Origin: DATKZM01 sp035527975
GTDB lineage: Bacteria; Pseudomonadota; Alphaproteobacteria; JAPULJ01
DNA: 64,000 nucleotides
Direction of reading: 5' to 3'
NCBI GenBank assembly: GCA_035527975.1
Contig: DATKZM010000049.1
Span: forward strand, 13,648-77,647
Part shown: positions 1 through 8,226 of the stretch, piece after piece
How the letters are laid out: every line of letters starts with the position of its first letter
Position numbering within the stretch: position 1 is the stretch's first letter
Program-made: the position numbers and the translations under genes
Notes under the pieces: model-generated
The model's input: only the letters and a program-made list of their open reading frames with translations
Database searches by the model: none
Told to the model about the DNA's origin: nothing

Positions 1-1036
1 CCAAGAGTGGGGTCACCTCGATCCGCCCGGCATTTGGTCGCAATTGGCATGCAAGGCGTACATTGGGCGCAGCTCCCACCCGTGACAGGACTTTCCGCTC
101 GTCTTCTTTGGCCTCCGGCAGGGGCGCCTCGTGCCTGCCAATGCGAATGCGGCATGTCGAGCACCGCCCGCGCCCCCCACATACCGAGGCGTGGGGAACG
201 CCGCCAATACGGCTGGCTTCCAGCACCGTGTGGCCTTTGGCCACATCGACGATTTGTGCGCCCGGATAGACGATGCGAACGAGCCCCCGGCGTCGAAGCA
301 CCAATGAACGCGCTGCGCGCGCGACGAACACCACAGCCAGCATTCCCGCCATCAGCGTCCAGGCGAAACCGAGTAGCCGGTTGTAGAAGACCAGCGCCCG
401 ATCGTTCGGAAGGCCAATCGCCGTGAGTATCTCTTTCAGTTTGCCTGGCGCACGCAACAGGACATCCAGCTCCGCGGCAGCATGCCAGAAACCGAAGATA
501 GCAAATGTCGGTATCAGCAACGCCGCCGCAAAGAGCCACATCTGTGCCGCCGGATACCATTTTTTCAGCCGCAGCCAGAAATGCAGGCCGATGCAACCAT
601 GGACCCAGGCCAAGGCCAAAAGGACGATCTGCTGCACACCGAGCCAGGGTGAGAACTGTGTAAAGGTGAGCAGCGTGTAGAAGTACCCAGTGTCGATGCC
701 GAAAAGCTCGTTGACGACGCGCGTGCCGATAATGTGCTGGGCGAGCATCGGCGGGATCGACAGGCCAAGGAGAAGCTGGGTTAGCTCCCAGCGATGCATG
801 CGTAAGCTGCGCCGCGCATAGAGGGCCCACAAGGTGAGTATGACATGCATCGAAAGCGCACCGTAGAGCGCTATTGTGCCGACCGGATTGCGCCAGATTG
901 CGAGAAATACAGCGCGCCCGCCCTCCATGACTGAGATCGAAACCAAACCCAGCGTATGATTGACGAGATGGCTCGCGACATACGCGAACAGGACGACGCC
1001 GCTCCACAATCGCATCCCACGGATCGAATCGTTCAT
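1..1036 (-). CDS. Membrane protein with C-terminal [2Fe-2S] ferredoxin domain, probably ferredoxin-adenylate cyclase (3' end outside window)
   Basis: The frame is open from an ATG at 1036 to the window edge, so only the first 345 codons are present. Residues 1-270 hold about six hydrophobic helices with repeated His (SHLVNH, ALSMHV, AQHIIG, WVHGCIGLHFW), the pattern of a haem-b membrane anchor like SdhC/FrdC. A plant-type ferredoxin domain follows, with CGGRGRCSTC and a fourth Cys in RLACQLRP. This arrangement is known from proteobacterial class III adenylate cyclases, whose catalytic domain would lie beyond the window. What is seen is the anchor and the ferredoxin; the cyclase is inference. 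It is divergent from the hydrolase at 1159, leaving about 120 bp for two promoters. Confidence 0.75.
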   Translation of the reverse strand, partial: MNDSIRGMRLWSGVVLFAYVASHLVNHTLGLVSISVMEGGRAVFLAIWRNPVGTIALYGALSMHVILTLWALYARRSLRMHRWELTQLLLGLSIPPMLAQHIIGTRVVNELFGIDTGYFYTLLTFTQFSPWLGVQQIVLLALAWVHGCIGLHFWLRLKKWYPAAQMWLFAAALLIPTFAIFGFWHAAAELDVLLRAPGKLKEILTAIGLPNDRALVFYNRLLGFAWTLMAGMLAVVFVARAARSLVLRRRGLVRIVYPGAQIVDVAKGHTVLEASRIGGVPHASVCGGRGRCSTCRIRIGRHEAPLPEAKEDERKVLSRVGAAPNVRLACQLRPNAGRIEVTPLL

Positions 1037-1158
1037 GCGCGCTGCGGACCTGCGGATTGAGCGTGGGGCGAGGCCGGGCGGCCGAAGATTTCGCGCCACA
1101 TTACTGTAAGGTCGTAGGGTCCGCCAGCGAGGCGGGGAGGGTCGTCGTTACTGATACG

Positions 1159-1980
1159 ATGGTGCAGCTCCTTATCAGCGTTGTCGGCGCTTACGCGCTC
1201 ATTGCAGGGCTGATATTCGCGCTGCAGCGCAGGCTGATCTATCTGCCCGACCGAACCCGGTCTTCGCCGGCGAGCGCTGGCGTTCCGGAGATGACGTCGG
1301 TTGCATACGAAACGGCCGATGGGCTTCGGCTCACGAGTTGGCTGGCCGCGCCGCCGGCGCCCCATGGGCCGCTTCTGGTCTACTTTCATGGCAATGCCGG
1401 AAATATCGCCCACCGGGCCGAGAAAGTGAGGCCCTTTTTGGAAGCCGGCTTTGGCGTGCTGCTGGCCAGCTATCGCGGGTATGGCGGCAATCCGGGGCGT
1501 CCCAGCGAGACCGGGTTGCTGATCGATGGGCGGGCCGCGCTCGACCACGTCGCCGAGGCTGGCATCGCGCGGCATCGCACGATCTTGTATGGCGAATCGC
1601 TGGGCAGCGGCGTTGCGGTTGCGCTTGCAGCCGAGCGGCAGTTGGGAGCGCTGGTGCTTGAGGCGCCATTCACCTCGATCGTCGATGTCGCGGCGTCGGC
1701 ATATCCGTGGTTGCCGGTTCGCCTCGCCATGATCGACCGGTTTAATTCGCTCGCCCGCATCAAATCGGTCCGCGCCCCCAAGCTGATCCTCCACGGCGAA
1801 CTCGATCGCACGGTGCCGGTTCGCTTGGGGCGGCGATTGCTCGATCACGCCGAGGAACCGAAGCAGGGAAAATTCTTCGCTATTGGCGGCCACACCGATC
1901 TGCACGACCATGGCGCGGTCGCGGACATTCTGCTGTTTCTGGAGGATGCCGGCTTGGGCGGCCTGGCCGACCGCAATTAA
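1159..1980 (+). CDS. Alpha/beta hydrolase, BEM46/ABHD13-like, membrane-anchored
   Basis: A 273-residue serine hydrolase. It has one N-terminal hydrophobic segment (LLISVVGAYALIAGLIFAL), then an alpha/beta hydrolase fold. The oxyanion loop is HGNAGN, the nucleophile elbow GESLGSG, the acid is in HGELDRTVP and the His in GGHTDLHD. These match the BEM46/ABHD13-like family, whose substrates are mostly unknown. The open frame extends upstream to 1057, but the extra residues look unstructured and the membrane anchor starts at the ATG at 1159, so that start is preferred. The Shine-Dalgarno is weak. It is divergent from the ferredoxin gene and followed by a large palindromic element. Confidence 0.8.
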   Translation: MVQLLISVVGAYALIAGLIFALQRRLIYLPDRTRSSPASAGVPEMTSVAYETADGLRLTSWLAAPPAPHGPLLVYFHGNAGNIAHRAEKVRPFLEAGFGVLLASYRGYGGNPGRPSETGLLIDGRAALDHVAEAGIARHRTILYGESLGSGVAVALAAERQLGALVLEAPFTSIVDVAASAYPWLPVRLAMIDRFNSLARIKSVRAPKLILHGELDRTVPVRLGRRLLDHAEEPKQGKFFAIGGHTDLHDHGAVADILLFLEDAGLGGLADRN

Positions 1981-2244
1981 TACCAAGTCTGAGTGATACT
2001 GAGCCATTTGATGGCGGCGGATTGGCCCTCAGGTTAGGCACGCGGCGCGGCGCGATGCAGCGCATCGGGCAAGCCGCGTAACGCGGCCGGAGGGCCAATC
2101 CGCCCCACCGAAGGCCGCCAAGATTTTGTCCGCCGGCGTCGTTGCGTGCCGCTTGTGGTGCGCCGCACCACGGCGCAACCCGCGCCTAGCCGGCGGACAA
2201 AATCTTGGCGGTCAAATGGCTCAATATCACTGAGATTTGGTATT
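1979..2244. repeat. Composite cruciform-like inverted repeat element, 266 bp
   Basis: The outer arms, 1979-2011 and 2212-2244, are 33 nt long and complementary at 30 positions. Inside are two further perfect palindromes: 2018-2030 pairs with 2090-2102, and 2115-2137 pairs with 2189-2211 (23 nt without mismatch). A folded strand would form a cloverleaf of one outer stem and two long inner hairpins. No convincing gene lies inside. It could be a non-autonomous mobile element or repeat family member, or a bidirectional transcription barrier. Confidence 0.8.
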
Positions 2245-2421
2245 AGAAGGATGCGGGACCGCCCTCGGCTGGGGGTTGGTTGCCGCGCCGGCCATGTGAA
2301 TGGTTGCCAAGCACCCTGCGTCCATGAGATTTGGGCGTCTATGACAATTGGGCGTCTGTGAGATCGGGCGTTCCCCAGTGGGCAAGAACCCCCGCAGGAG
2401 CGACCAGGCACTATTCCAGCC

Positions 2422-3564
2422 ATGAGCGATAGCAAGAAAACCGACCGGCCGAACGACCCCTGGCTTCTTACGCCCGGACCGCTCACCACCTCGGCGGGCG
2501 TGAAGCAGGCGATGCTGCGCGATTGGGGCTCGCGCGATCCGGCCTTTATCGCCATGACCGCGCGGGTGCGCGAGCGCCTGGTGGCGCTTGCGGGCGGGCA
2601 GGGGAGCCATGTCTGCGTGCCGCTCCAGGGCAGCGGCACCTTCGTCGTCGAAGCCGGTCTCGGCACGCTGATACCGCGGGGCGGCAAGGCTCTGGTTCTC
2701 GTGAACGGCGCGTATGGCGCGCGGATTGCCAAGATCCTCACGGTGATCGGCCGCGCTCACGAGGTCTACGAGACGCCGGAGGACACACCGCCCGATCCCG
2801 ACGAGGTGGCGCGCCGGCTCGGCGCCGACCCGGCGATCGGCCATGTCGTGCTCGTCCATTGCGAGACCACCAGCGGTATCCTGAACCCGGTCGAGGCGAT
2901 CGCGGGCGTGGTGGCGGCGGCCGGCCGGGCGCTGATCCTCGATGCGATGAGCGCCTTCGGCGCGCTGCCGCTTGATCTTGCACAAACGCCCGTCCAGGCC
3001 GTCCTCGCCTCGGCCAACAAGTGCCTTGAGGGCGTGCCCGGCATCGGCTTTGCGCTCATCCGAGCCGCGGCGCTGGACGCCGCCGCCGGCAACGCACCCT
3101 CGCTCAGCCTCGATCTCCACGACCAGTGGCGGGGGCTGGAGGCGAACGGCCAGTGGCGCTTCACCCCGCCGACCCATGTCCTCGCCGCGCTCGACCAGGC
3201 GCTGAATGAGCACGCAGCGGAAGGCGGCGTGGCGGGCCGCGGCGCGCGCTATGCGCAGAACTGTAAGATCCTGGTCGAGGGTTTGCAGGCACTTGGCCTG
3301 GAACTCTATCTGCCGCAAGCGTTGCAGGCCCCCATCATCGTCACGGCGCACGCCCCCGCCGATCCGGCCTTCGACTTCAAGGCCTTCTACGAGGCGGTCG
3401 CCGAGGCGGGCTATCTCATCTATCCCGGCAAGCTGACCCGGGCCGAGACTTTCAGGGTCGGCTGTATCGGCCGGCTGGGCGAGGCTGAGATGCGCGGCGC
3501 CACTGCCGCCATCGGCGCGGCACTGGATGGCCTCGGCGTCAAGGATCGCGGGCCCCGAAGCTAA
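2422..3564 (+). CDS. phnW: 2-aminoethylphosphonate--pyruvate transaminase (PhnW)
   Basis: A PLP-dependent class V aminotransferase of 380 residues, the usual PhnW length. It interconverts phosphonoacetaldehyde plus alanine with 2-aminoethylphosphonate plus pyruvate. The sequence shows the N-terminal LLTPGPLTT motif, the cofactor-contacting Asp in LILDAMSAFG (about D174) and the Schiff-base Lys in SANKCLEGVPG (about K200). No phosphonatase gene (phnX) lies beside it. With phosphonopyruvate decarboxylase and PEP mutase genes within 12 kb, the biosynthetic direction is likelier than degradation. Start is the ATG after a GGAG-type ribosome site (2397-2400). It converges with the methyltransferase downstream. 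Confidence 0.93.
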   Translation: MSDSKKTDRPNDPWLLTPGPLTTSAGVKQAMLRDWGSRDPAFIAMTARVRERLVALAGGQGSHVCVPLQGSGTFVVEAGLGTLIPRGGKALVLVNGAYGARIAKILTVIGRAHEVYETPEDTPPDPDEVARRLGADPAIGHVVLVHCETTSGILNPVEAIAGVVAAAGRALILDAMSAFGALPLDLAQTPVQAVLASANKCLEGVPGIGFALIRAAALDAAAGNAPSLSLDLHDQWRGLEANGQWRFTPPTHVLAALDQALNEHAAEGGVAGRGARYAQNCKILVEGLQALGLELYLPQALQAPIIVTAHAPADPAFDFKAFYEAVAEAGYLIYPGKLTRAETFRVGCIGRLGEAEMRGATAAIGAALDGLGVKDRGPRS

Positions 3565-3616
3565 GGCGCACCGCCCCGTCGATGACCCTCTAGGCCGGGC
3601 TTGCCGGGCGGGGCGT

Positions 3617-4516
3617 TCAGGCGAGCCGCAGACGCTCGATGGGCATCTCGGCCGCTTCGCGCGCTGGCCGCGAGAGATAAAATTCGGCGTGGAAATGGCC
3701 CTCGGCCTCCTTGCCGGCGGGGTCGATGCCGAGTTCGGCGAGTTGTTCGAGCACCTTCTCCTGTTCCTCCGCCGAGGCGAAGCGCCGTTGAACAAAGGTT
3801 TGGCCTTCGAGTTTTTCGGTCACGTAACCCTGCTCGCTCAGGGAGTCCTCGATAGCGTCGAACGGAAACATGCGCGGCACGAAATTGGCCAGCCAAGCCG
3901 GGGCGTCGCGATTGATCGCCGGCAACAGGCGGTCGAAGCTTTTGTCGGTGACGTAGCCGACGCATCCGGTCGACATGACCAGGTCGACCGCCGCCAGGTC
4001 GTCCCGCGCCGGCGCGGACAGCTCTTCGGTTTCGAGGTTGACGGCAAGACCCTCGTCCAACAGGCCCGTCTCCTCGGCGAAGGCGACGGCGTTCTCGGCC
4101 TGGTCGAGGCCGATCACTTGGATATTTTGGTCCGGATCGAGATCGGCAAAAAAGCTGCGGTCATGCGCGACGACTTCCTGGTGCGTGGCGTCTGCCAACT
4201 CTTCCTGCCCCCAATGCTCATAAAGCTCGGGCATGGTCAGGTCGTGCTTCAGCAGTGCGGCGTTGACGCCGTAGGAGCAGCCGAGGTCGAGAACGTGGAC
4301 CGTGCCGCTCCGGCGCCGCTGCAGATGGGAGATTACCTTCTTGAAGATCGGTTGCGCGGCGCCGGGGATCGTATAGCCAAGCTTTTTCAGTTCGCGGAAA
4401 TAAGCCCTCGGGTCGTGCTGGTTATAGATGTGATCCATGTCGGCTTTGACTTCGTTGATTTCTTCAAAATCGGCTTTGACTTCATTGATTTCTTCAAACA
4501 CCGCAGCGCCGGTCAT
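3617..4516 (-). CDS. Class I SAM-dependent methyltransferase with duplicated N-terminal decapeptide
   Basis: A 299-residue protein with a Rossmann methyltransferase fold. The SAM-binding motif I is VLDLGCSYGVNAALL near residue 75, followed by acidic motif II (QVIGLDQAENAV). The substrate is not known. The N-terminus carries a perfect tandem decapeptide FEEINEVKAD, encoded by a 30-bp duplication at 4440-4499 with one base difference. Translation probably starts at the ATG at 4516, six bases after GGAGGT; the core fold would begin only at MDHIYNQHDP, 27 residues later. It converges with phnW, so an AEP N-methyltransferase is possible but unsupported by specific residues. Confidence 0.75.
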   Translation of the reverse strand: MTGAAVFEEINEVKADFEEINEVKADMDHIYNQHDPRAYFRELKKLGYTIPGAAQPIFKKVISHLQRRRSGTVHVLDLGCSYGVNAALLKHDLTMPELYEHWGQEELADATHQEVVAHDRSFFADLDPDQNIQVIGLDQAENAVAFAEETGLLDEGLAVNLETEELSAPARDDLAAVDLVMSTGCVGYVTDKSFDRLLPAINRDAPAWLANFVPRMFPFDAIEDSLSEQGYVTEKLEGQTFVQRRFASAEEQEKVLEQLAELGIDPAGKEAEGHFHAEFYLSRPAREAAEMPIERLRLA

Positions 4517-4790
4517 CAATATACCTCCATGTTGTGAGCGATGTCCGCCGTTGGCTGCCTAGGGGCAATCGAACGACGCAAACCGGCCCCGCCCCCACGA
4601 TTGGCTCGGACCTGCAATCGAGTGCATTGCCGGCGGGGCGGCCCAGGACACCAGGATTTGCGCTTATCCAAGTAGTATAACACAAGAAGCGCCGCTTCGT
4701 AACCGGGAGCTCCGACCCCCACCCTTGACCGGCTTAGTGCACTCGCTCACCCTCGCGCGATAGCGTGGAGCTTGGGGGGGGGGATCGGCC

Positions 4791-6434
4791 ATGGCGGACG
4801 ATGCGAGCGACCTTGGCAGCTTCGACTACGTGATCGTCGGCGCCGGCTCGGCGGGCTGCGTGCTGGCCAACCGGCTCTCGGCCGACCCCGACGTTTCGGT
4901 GCTGCTGCTCGAGGCCGGCGGCAAGGACGATTACTTCTGGATCAAGATCCCCGTCGGCTATCTTTTCACCATCGACAATCCGCGCACCGCCTGGCGCTAC
5001 CGCACCGAGGCGGAGGCGGGGCTGAACGGCCGTACGCTCGGCTATCCGCGCGGGCGCACGCTCGGCGGCTGCTCGTCGATCAACGCCATGATCTACATGC
5101 GCGGGCAGGCGCGCGACTACGACACCTGGCGCCAGATGGGCAACGAGGGCTGGGGCTGGGACGACGTGTTGCCCTATTTCAAGAAATCGGAGGATTACGC
5201 ACCGGGGGCCGACGACCTGCACGGGGCGGGGGGCGAATGGCGTGTGGAGGAGGCGCGACTGTCCTGGGAAATCCTCGATGCCTTCCGGCAGGCGGCAGCC
5301 GAATGTGGCATCGCGCCCACAAACGATTTCAACCGCGGCGACAACGAAGGCTGCGGCTATTTCAAGGTCAACCAGCGCCGCGGCGTGCGCGTCAGCACCG
5401 CACGGGCCTTCCTGCATCCGGTGGCTAGCCGCCCCAACCTCACCGTCGTCACCGATGCCCAGGCCGAGCGCCTGATCTTCGACGGCAAACGCGCGACCGG
5501 TGTGCGGCTGAAGCGGACCGGCGCACCGGCGAGGGCGCAGGCCCACGGCGAGGTGATCCTTTCGACGGGCTCGATCGGCTCGCCGCAGATCCTGCAGCTC
5601 TCGGGCATCGGCGCGCCGGACCTGCTGAAAACCCACGGCATCGACGTCGTGCATCCGCTGCCCGGCGTGGGGGAGAACCTGCAGGATCACCTACAGCTTC
5701 GCATGATCTATAAGGTATCGAACGCAATCACCTTGAACCAACAGGCAAATTCGCTCATCGGCAAGGCGCGAATGGGGCTTGAGTATTTTCTCTTCAAGCG
5801 CGGGCCGCTGACCATGGCGCCCTCGCAGCTCGGCGCCTTCGCGCGCTCCGATGCGAGCTTTGCGACCGCCAATCTCGAATACCACATCCAGCCATTGTCG
5901 CTCGACAAGTTCGGCGATCCGCTGCACGACTTCCCGGCCTTCACCGCCTCGGTAAGCAATCTGCGGCCGGACTCGCGGGGGCATGTGCGGATCAAGAGCG
6001 CCGATCCCGCCGATCATCCCGCGATCGCACCCAATTACCTTTCGGCCGAGAGCGATCGCCGCGTCGCGGTTGACGCCATCAAGCTGACGCGGCGGATCGC
6101 GGCCGCCGAGGCGCTCAAACGCTATGCCCCGGAGGAGTACCTTCCGGGCGCGCAGGCGCAATCCGATGACGATCTGGCGCGCGCGGCGGGCGATATCGGC
6201 ACCACCATCTTCCACCCCGTCGGCACCTGCAGGATGGGCGGCGACAACGAGGCGGTCGTCGATGCGCGCCTGCGGGTGCGAGGGATCAAGGGACTGCGCG
6301 TGGTCGATGCCTCGATCATGCCGACCATCACCTCGGGCAACACCAACTCACCCACGGTGATGATCGCCGAAAAGGCCGCGGAGATGATCCGCGAAGACCG
6401 GCGTGGAGGGCTGCAAATTGAAATACTTGATTAG
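4791..6434 (+). CDS. GMC-family FAD oxidoreductase (choline/alcohol dehydrogenase-like)
   Basis: A 547-residue glucose-methanol-choline flavoenzyme that oxidises an alcohol to an aldehyde. The N-terminal ADP-binding motif is VIVGAGSAGCVLANRL, GMC signature 1 is GRTLGGCSSINAMIYMRG, and signature 2 is the GSIGSPQILQLSGIG segment. The C-terminus has HPVGTCRMG with the catalytic His, then NTNSPTVMIAEKAAEMI. The natural substrate cannot be read from sequence; BetA-like choline dehydrogenases and broad alcohol dehydrogenases share these features. A run of ten G (4773-4782) lies just upstream of the start. Confidence 0.9.
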   Translation: MADDASDLGSFDYVIVGAGSAGCVLANRLSADPDVSVLLLEAGGKDDYFWIKIPVGYLFTIDNPRTAWRYRTEAEAGLNGRTLGYPRGRTLGGCSSINAMIYMRGQARDYDTWRQMGNEGWGWDDVLPYFKKSEDYAPGADDLHGAGGEWRVEEARLSWEILDAFRQAAAECGIAPTNDFNRGDNEGCGYFKVNQRRGVRVSTARAFLHPVASRPNLTVVTDAQAERLIFDGKRATGVRLKRTGAPARAQAHGEVILSTGSIGSPQILQLSGIGAPDLLKTHGIDVVHPLPGVGENLQDHLQLRMIYKVSNAITLNQQANSLIGKARMGLEYFLFKRGPLTMAPSQLGAFARSDASFATANLEYHIQPLSLDKFGDPLHDFPAFTASVSNLRPDSRGHVRIKSADPADHPAIAPNYLSAESDRRVAVDAIKLTRRIAAAEALKRYAPEEYLPGAQAQSDDDLARAAGDIGTTIFHPVGTCRMGGDNEAVVDARLRVRGIKGLRVVDASIMPTITSGNTNSPTVMIAEKAAEMIREDRRGGLQIEILD

Positions 6435-6491
6435 CCACACGATATATTAAACGTAATTGCTTGTAATGGTTGTAGAAACATCTGCTTCAAG

Positions 6492-7076
6492 ATGGGCGGT
6501 TTCCCTATGGCGGGTTCTACCGATATCGACGCAACGGCGCATGAATTGTTCGAGCACGGGCATTATCAAGAAGCACACGAGCATTATCTGAGAGCCGCCG
6601 AAAATGGCTCCGTCGGCGCAATGTTACGGCTTGGTTGGATGTTGCTCTATGGGAAAGGCGTATCGGTCGACGCCTCGGCTGGCGAGGGATGGTATCAGAG
6701 GGCTGCCGATACTGGGTTATCAATTGCGCAGTTCTATTTGGGGGACCATTACTGGCGGCAGGATAAGCTCAATCTCGCTTTTCTATACATGGAGAGAGCC
6801 GCTGAACAACTCGATCCTCCCGCCGTGCACCGATTGGGCGCGTTTTATGAGTGGGGAATAGGGACACCACAGAATTTTTCGAAAGCCAAAGAACTCTACG
6901 GACGGGCAGCTGAGCTAGGACACCTATTTGCGCGACGAAAACTCGTCGGGCTGATGCTGAAAGGCGAGTTTGGTCTTGCCGCGATACCTGCCGGATTTGC
7001 CGAATTTGTCCGTGTCCTGTGTGATGTGGTCAGAGAACATGCCAGAGACCCAGAAAGCGATCTGTTGCGCCGGTAG
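6492..7076 (+). CDS. Sel1-like repeat (TPR-like) protein
   Basis: A 194-residue soluble protein built of Sel1-type helical repeats. Typical repeat cores are visible: GAMLRLGWMLLYGKGV, AQFYLGDHYWRQDKL and AVHRLGAFYEWGIGTPQNFSKAKELYGRAAELGH split over successive repeats. There is no signal peptide or membrane segment, so a cytoplasmic protein-interaction role is likely. Base composition is noticeably less GC-rich than in neighbouring genes, which may mark a more recent arrival. Starts at 6492 or 6507 are both possible. It follows the GMC gene by 57 bp. Confidence 0.75.
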   Translation: MGGFPMAGSTDIDATAHELFEHGHYQEAHEHYLRAAENGSVGAMLRLGWMLLYGKGVSVDASAGEGWYQRAADTGLSIAQFYLGDHYWRQDKLNLAFLYMERAAEQLDPPAVHRLGAFYEWGIGTPQNFSKAKELYGRAAELGHLFARRKLVGLMLKGEFGLAAIPAGFAEFVRVLCDVVREHARDPESDLLRR

Positions 7077-7204
7077 TTTGCGCCTGCATGGATCAGCATG
7101 GGTTAGCGGGCCGTAACGAGCTAGCGCCCGGCGCATCCGACCCATTCGGAACTAGGGCCGGCGGCACCGGGCGCTGGGACGCTCTCGGGAATTCGTTGGT
7201 CGGC

Positions 7205-7360
7205 CTAGTTCTGCTTGCCGCTATCAGAGCCCATGGCGCGGCCGAGCGAGGAGACGTCCTTGCCGAGGCCTTCGACGGTGTTGCAGGCCGAGGCGCCGAG
7301 GCCAAGGCCGATCGCAACGGCGATCGCGAAGACGGTCCTGAACTTGCGGGGTTTGCTCAT
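7205..7360 (-). CDS. Entericidin-family small lipoprotein, copy 1
   Basis: A 51-residue protein. It starts MSKPRKF, continues with a hydrophobic segment, and reaches a lipobox ending in ASAC, followed by NTVEGLGKD. A strong AAGGAGGGTGCT ribosome site precedes the ATG. The CNT-x(2)-GxGKD signature after a lipidated Cys is that of entericidin A/B, tiny membrane lipoproteins that in enterobacteria form a stress-linked antidote/toxin pair. It is one of three similar genes in tandem on this strand. Whether this copy acts like EcnA or EcnB cannot be told. Confidence 0.8.
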   Translation of the reverse strand: MSKPRKFRTVFAIAVAIGLGLGASACNTVEGLGKDVSSLGRAMGSDSGKQN

Positions 7361-7428
7361 AGCACCCTCCTTACCCGTATCACCCTGAAGTCTTGTTACC
7401 CAAGATCAGTACGGGCGGACACGGGAAA

Positions 7429-7460
7429 CCATCCCCTTGCAACAGCTCGCAAGGGGATGG
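7429..7460 (-). terminator. Hairpin downstream of entericidin copy 2
   Basis: The 12-bp perfect arms 7429-7440 and 7449-7460 are separated by an 8-base loop. Read on the minus strand the hairpin follows the stop codon at 7481 by about 20 bp and is succeeded by a short TTTCCC run. It is a plausible factor-independent terminator or mRNA 3' end, though the T tract is weak. Confidence 0.6.
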
Positions 7461-7480
7461 ATTTCCATGTCAGGGTCGGG

Positions 7481-7642
7481 TCAGCTTTTGTTCTCGTCGT
7501 CGCTCACCAGGCCAATGGCCTTGCCCGCGCTATTGAGATCCTTGCCCAGCCCATCAAAGGTGTTGCACGCCGAAACGCCAAGCCCGAAGGCGACGGCGAA
7601 GGCAAGGGCAAGCGTGCGACGGATCGTGTGGGAAACGCTCAT
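7481..7642 (-). CDS. Entericidin-family small lipoprotein, copy 2
   Basis: A 53-residue protein: MSVSHTIRR, a hydrophobic helix, lipobox VSAC, then NTFDGLGKDLNSAGKAIG. The ribosome site is TAGGAGTGAGCC before the ATG. It has the same organisation as the copies at 7205 and 7841, but with Phe-Asp in place of Val-Glu or Ile-Glu after CNT. A strong hairpin (7429-7460) ends the transcript, so this copy appears to be its own transcription unit. It is predicted to be lipidated at Cys26 and held in the cell envelope. Confidence 0.8.
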   Translation of the reverse strand: MSVSHTIRRTLALAFAVAFGLGVSACNTFDGLGKDLNSAGKAIGLVSDDENKS

Positions 7643-7840
7643 GGCTCACTCCTAGACAATGTCCGTATACCGGTAGGGTCACGGGATGTGAGGCCAGAAT
7701 TCACGTTTCTCCCTAATTTTCTGCGACGATACGCCGCAAATAGTCTGATCTTTTAGGCAAATTGCGGGGCAGCACACAGCCACGTACACGCAACGACATC
7801 GCCCCGGGCGCGGCCCGCGGCCCTTGTGATCAAAGCTGCG

Positions 7841-7972
7841 CTACTGCGCGGCCTTGTTGAGCGCGCGACCAGTTGCCGTGATGTCCTTGCCGATCCCCTC
7901 AATGGTGTTGCAGGCGCCAACCGCCCCCGCAAATCCCAGAATCAGAATCGCCACGATGAGCTGACGAAGCAT
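7841..7972 (-). CDS. Entericidin-family small lipoprotein, copy 3
   Basis: A 43-residue protein, the shortest of the three. It starts MLRQLIVAILILGFAG, has a lipobox VGAC, then NTIEGIGKDITATGRALNKAAQ. The shorter n-region lacks most of the basic residues of the other copies. The start codon is the ATG at 7972. Three diverged paralogues over 770 bp on one strand indicate local duplication followed by specialisation. Confidence 0.75.
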   Translation of the reverse strand: MLRQLIVAILILGFAGAVGACNTIEGIGKDITATGRALNKAAQ

Positions 7973-8116
7973 TGGGCTCAACCCTCGATATTGGCCTACG
8001 GTGGCGCGAACCTACTAGGTCTTGTGGGTCGTTGTCCATCAAGAAGTGACGTTTCCCATTTAAATTCGTCGCGCCACGTCTGCCCACGGAGCTGAACAGG
8101 CAGTTATGCGGACACG

Positions 8117-8159
8117 AAAAAACCGCCGGGCCCGCATAACTGTGCATTGGGCCCGGCGG
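8117..8159 (-). terminator. Rho-independent terminator of the RDD gene
   Basis: Perfect 11-bp GC arms 8123-8133 and 8149-8159 are followed on the minus strand by six T (8117-8122). It lies about 70 bp past the stop of the RDD gene and separates that gene from entericidin copy 3. Confidence 0.85.
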
Positions 8160-8226
8160 CGTCTGGACGGTGTGTTTCGAGCCGATCCCTATACGGGCAT
8201 ATCTCGGCTCTATCTGCGATCCGGGG

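Noticed and set aside
2422..3564. PhnW as part of AEP degradation
   Set aside because: No phosphonatase (phnX) or C-P lyase gene is in the window, whereas both other biosynthetic enzymes are.
2227..3795. Long open frame (522 codons) on the minus strand opposite phnW
   Set aside because: It is antisense to a gene with clear catalytic motifs, is Arg-rich, and shows no recognisable domain; GC-rich codon bias opens such frames.
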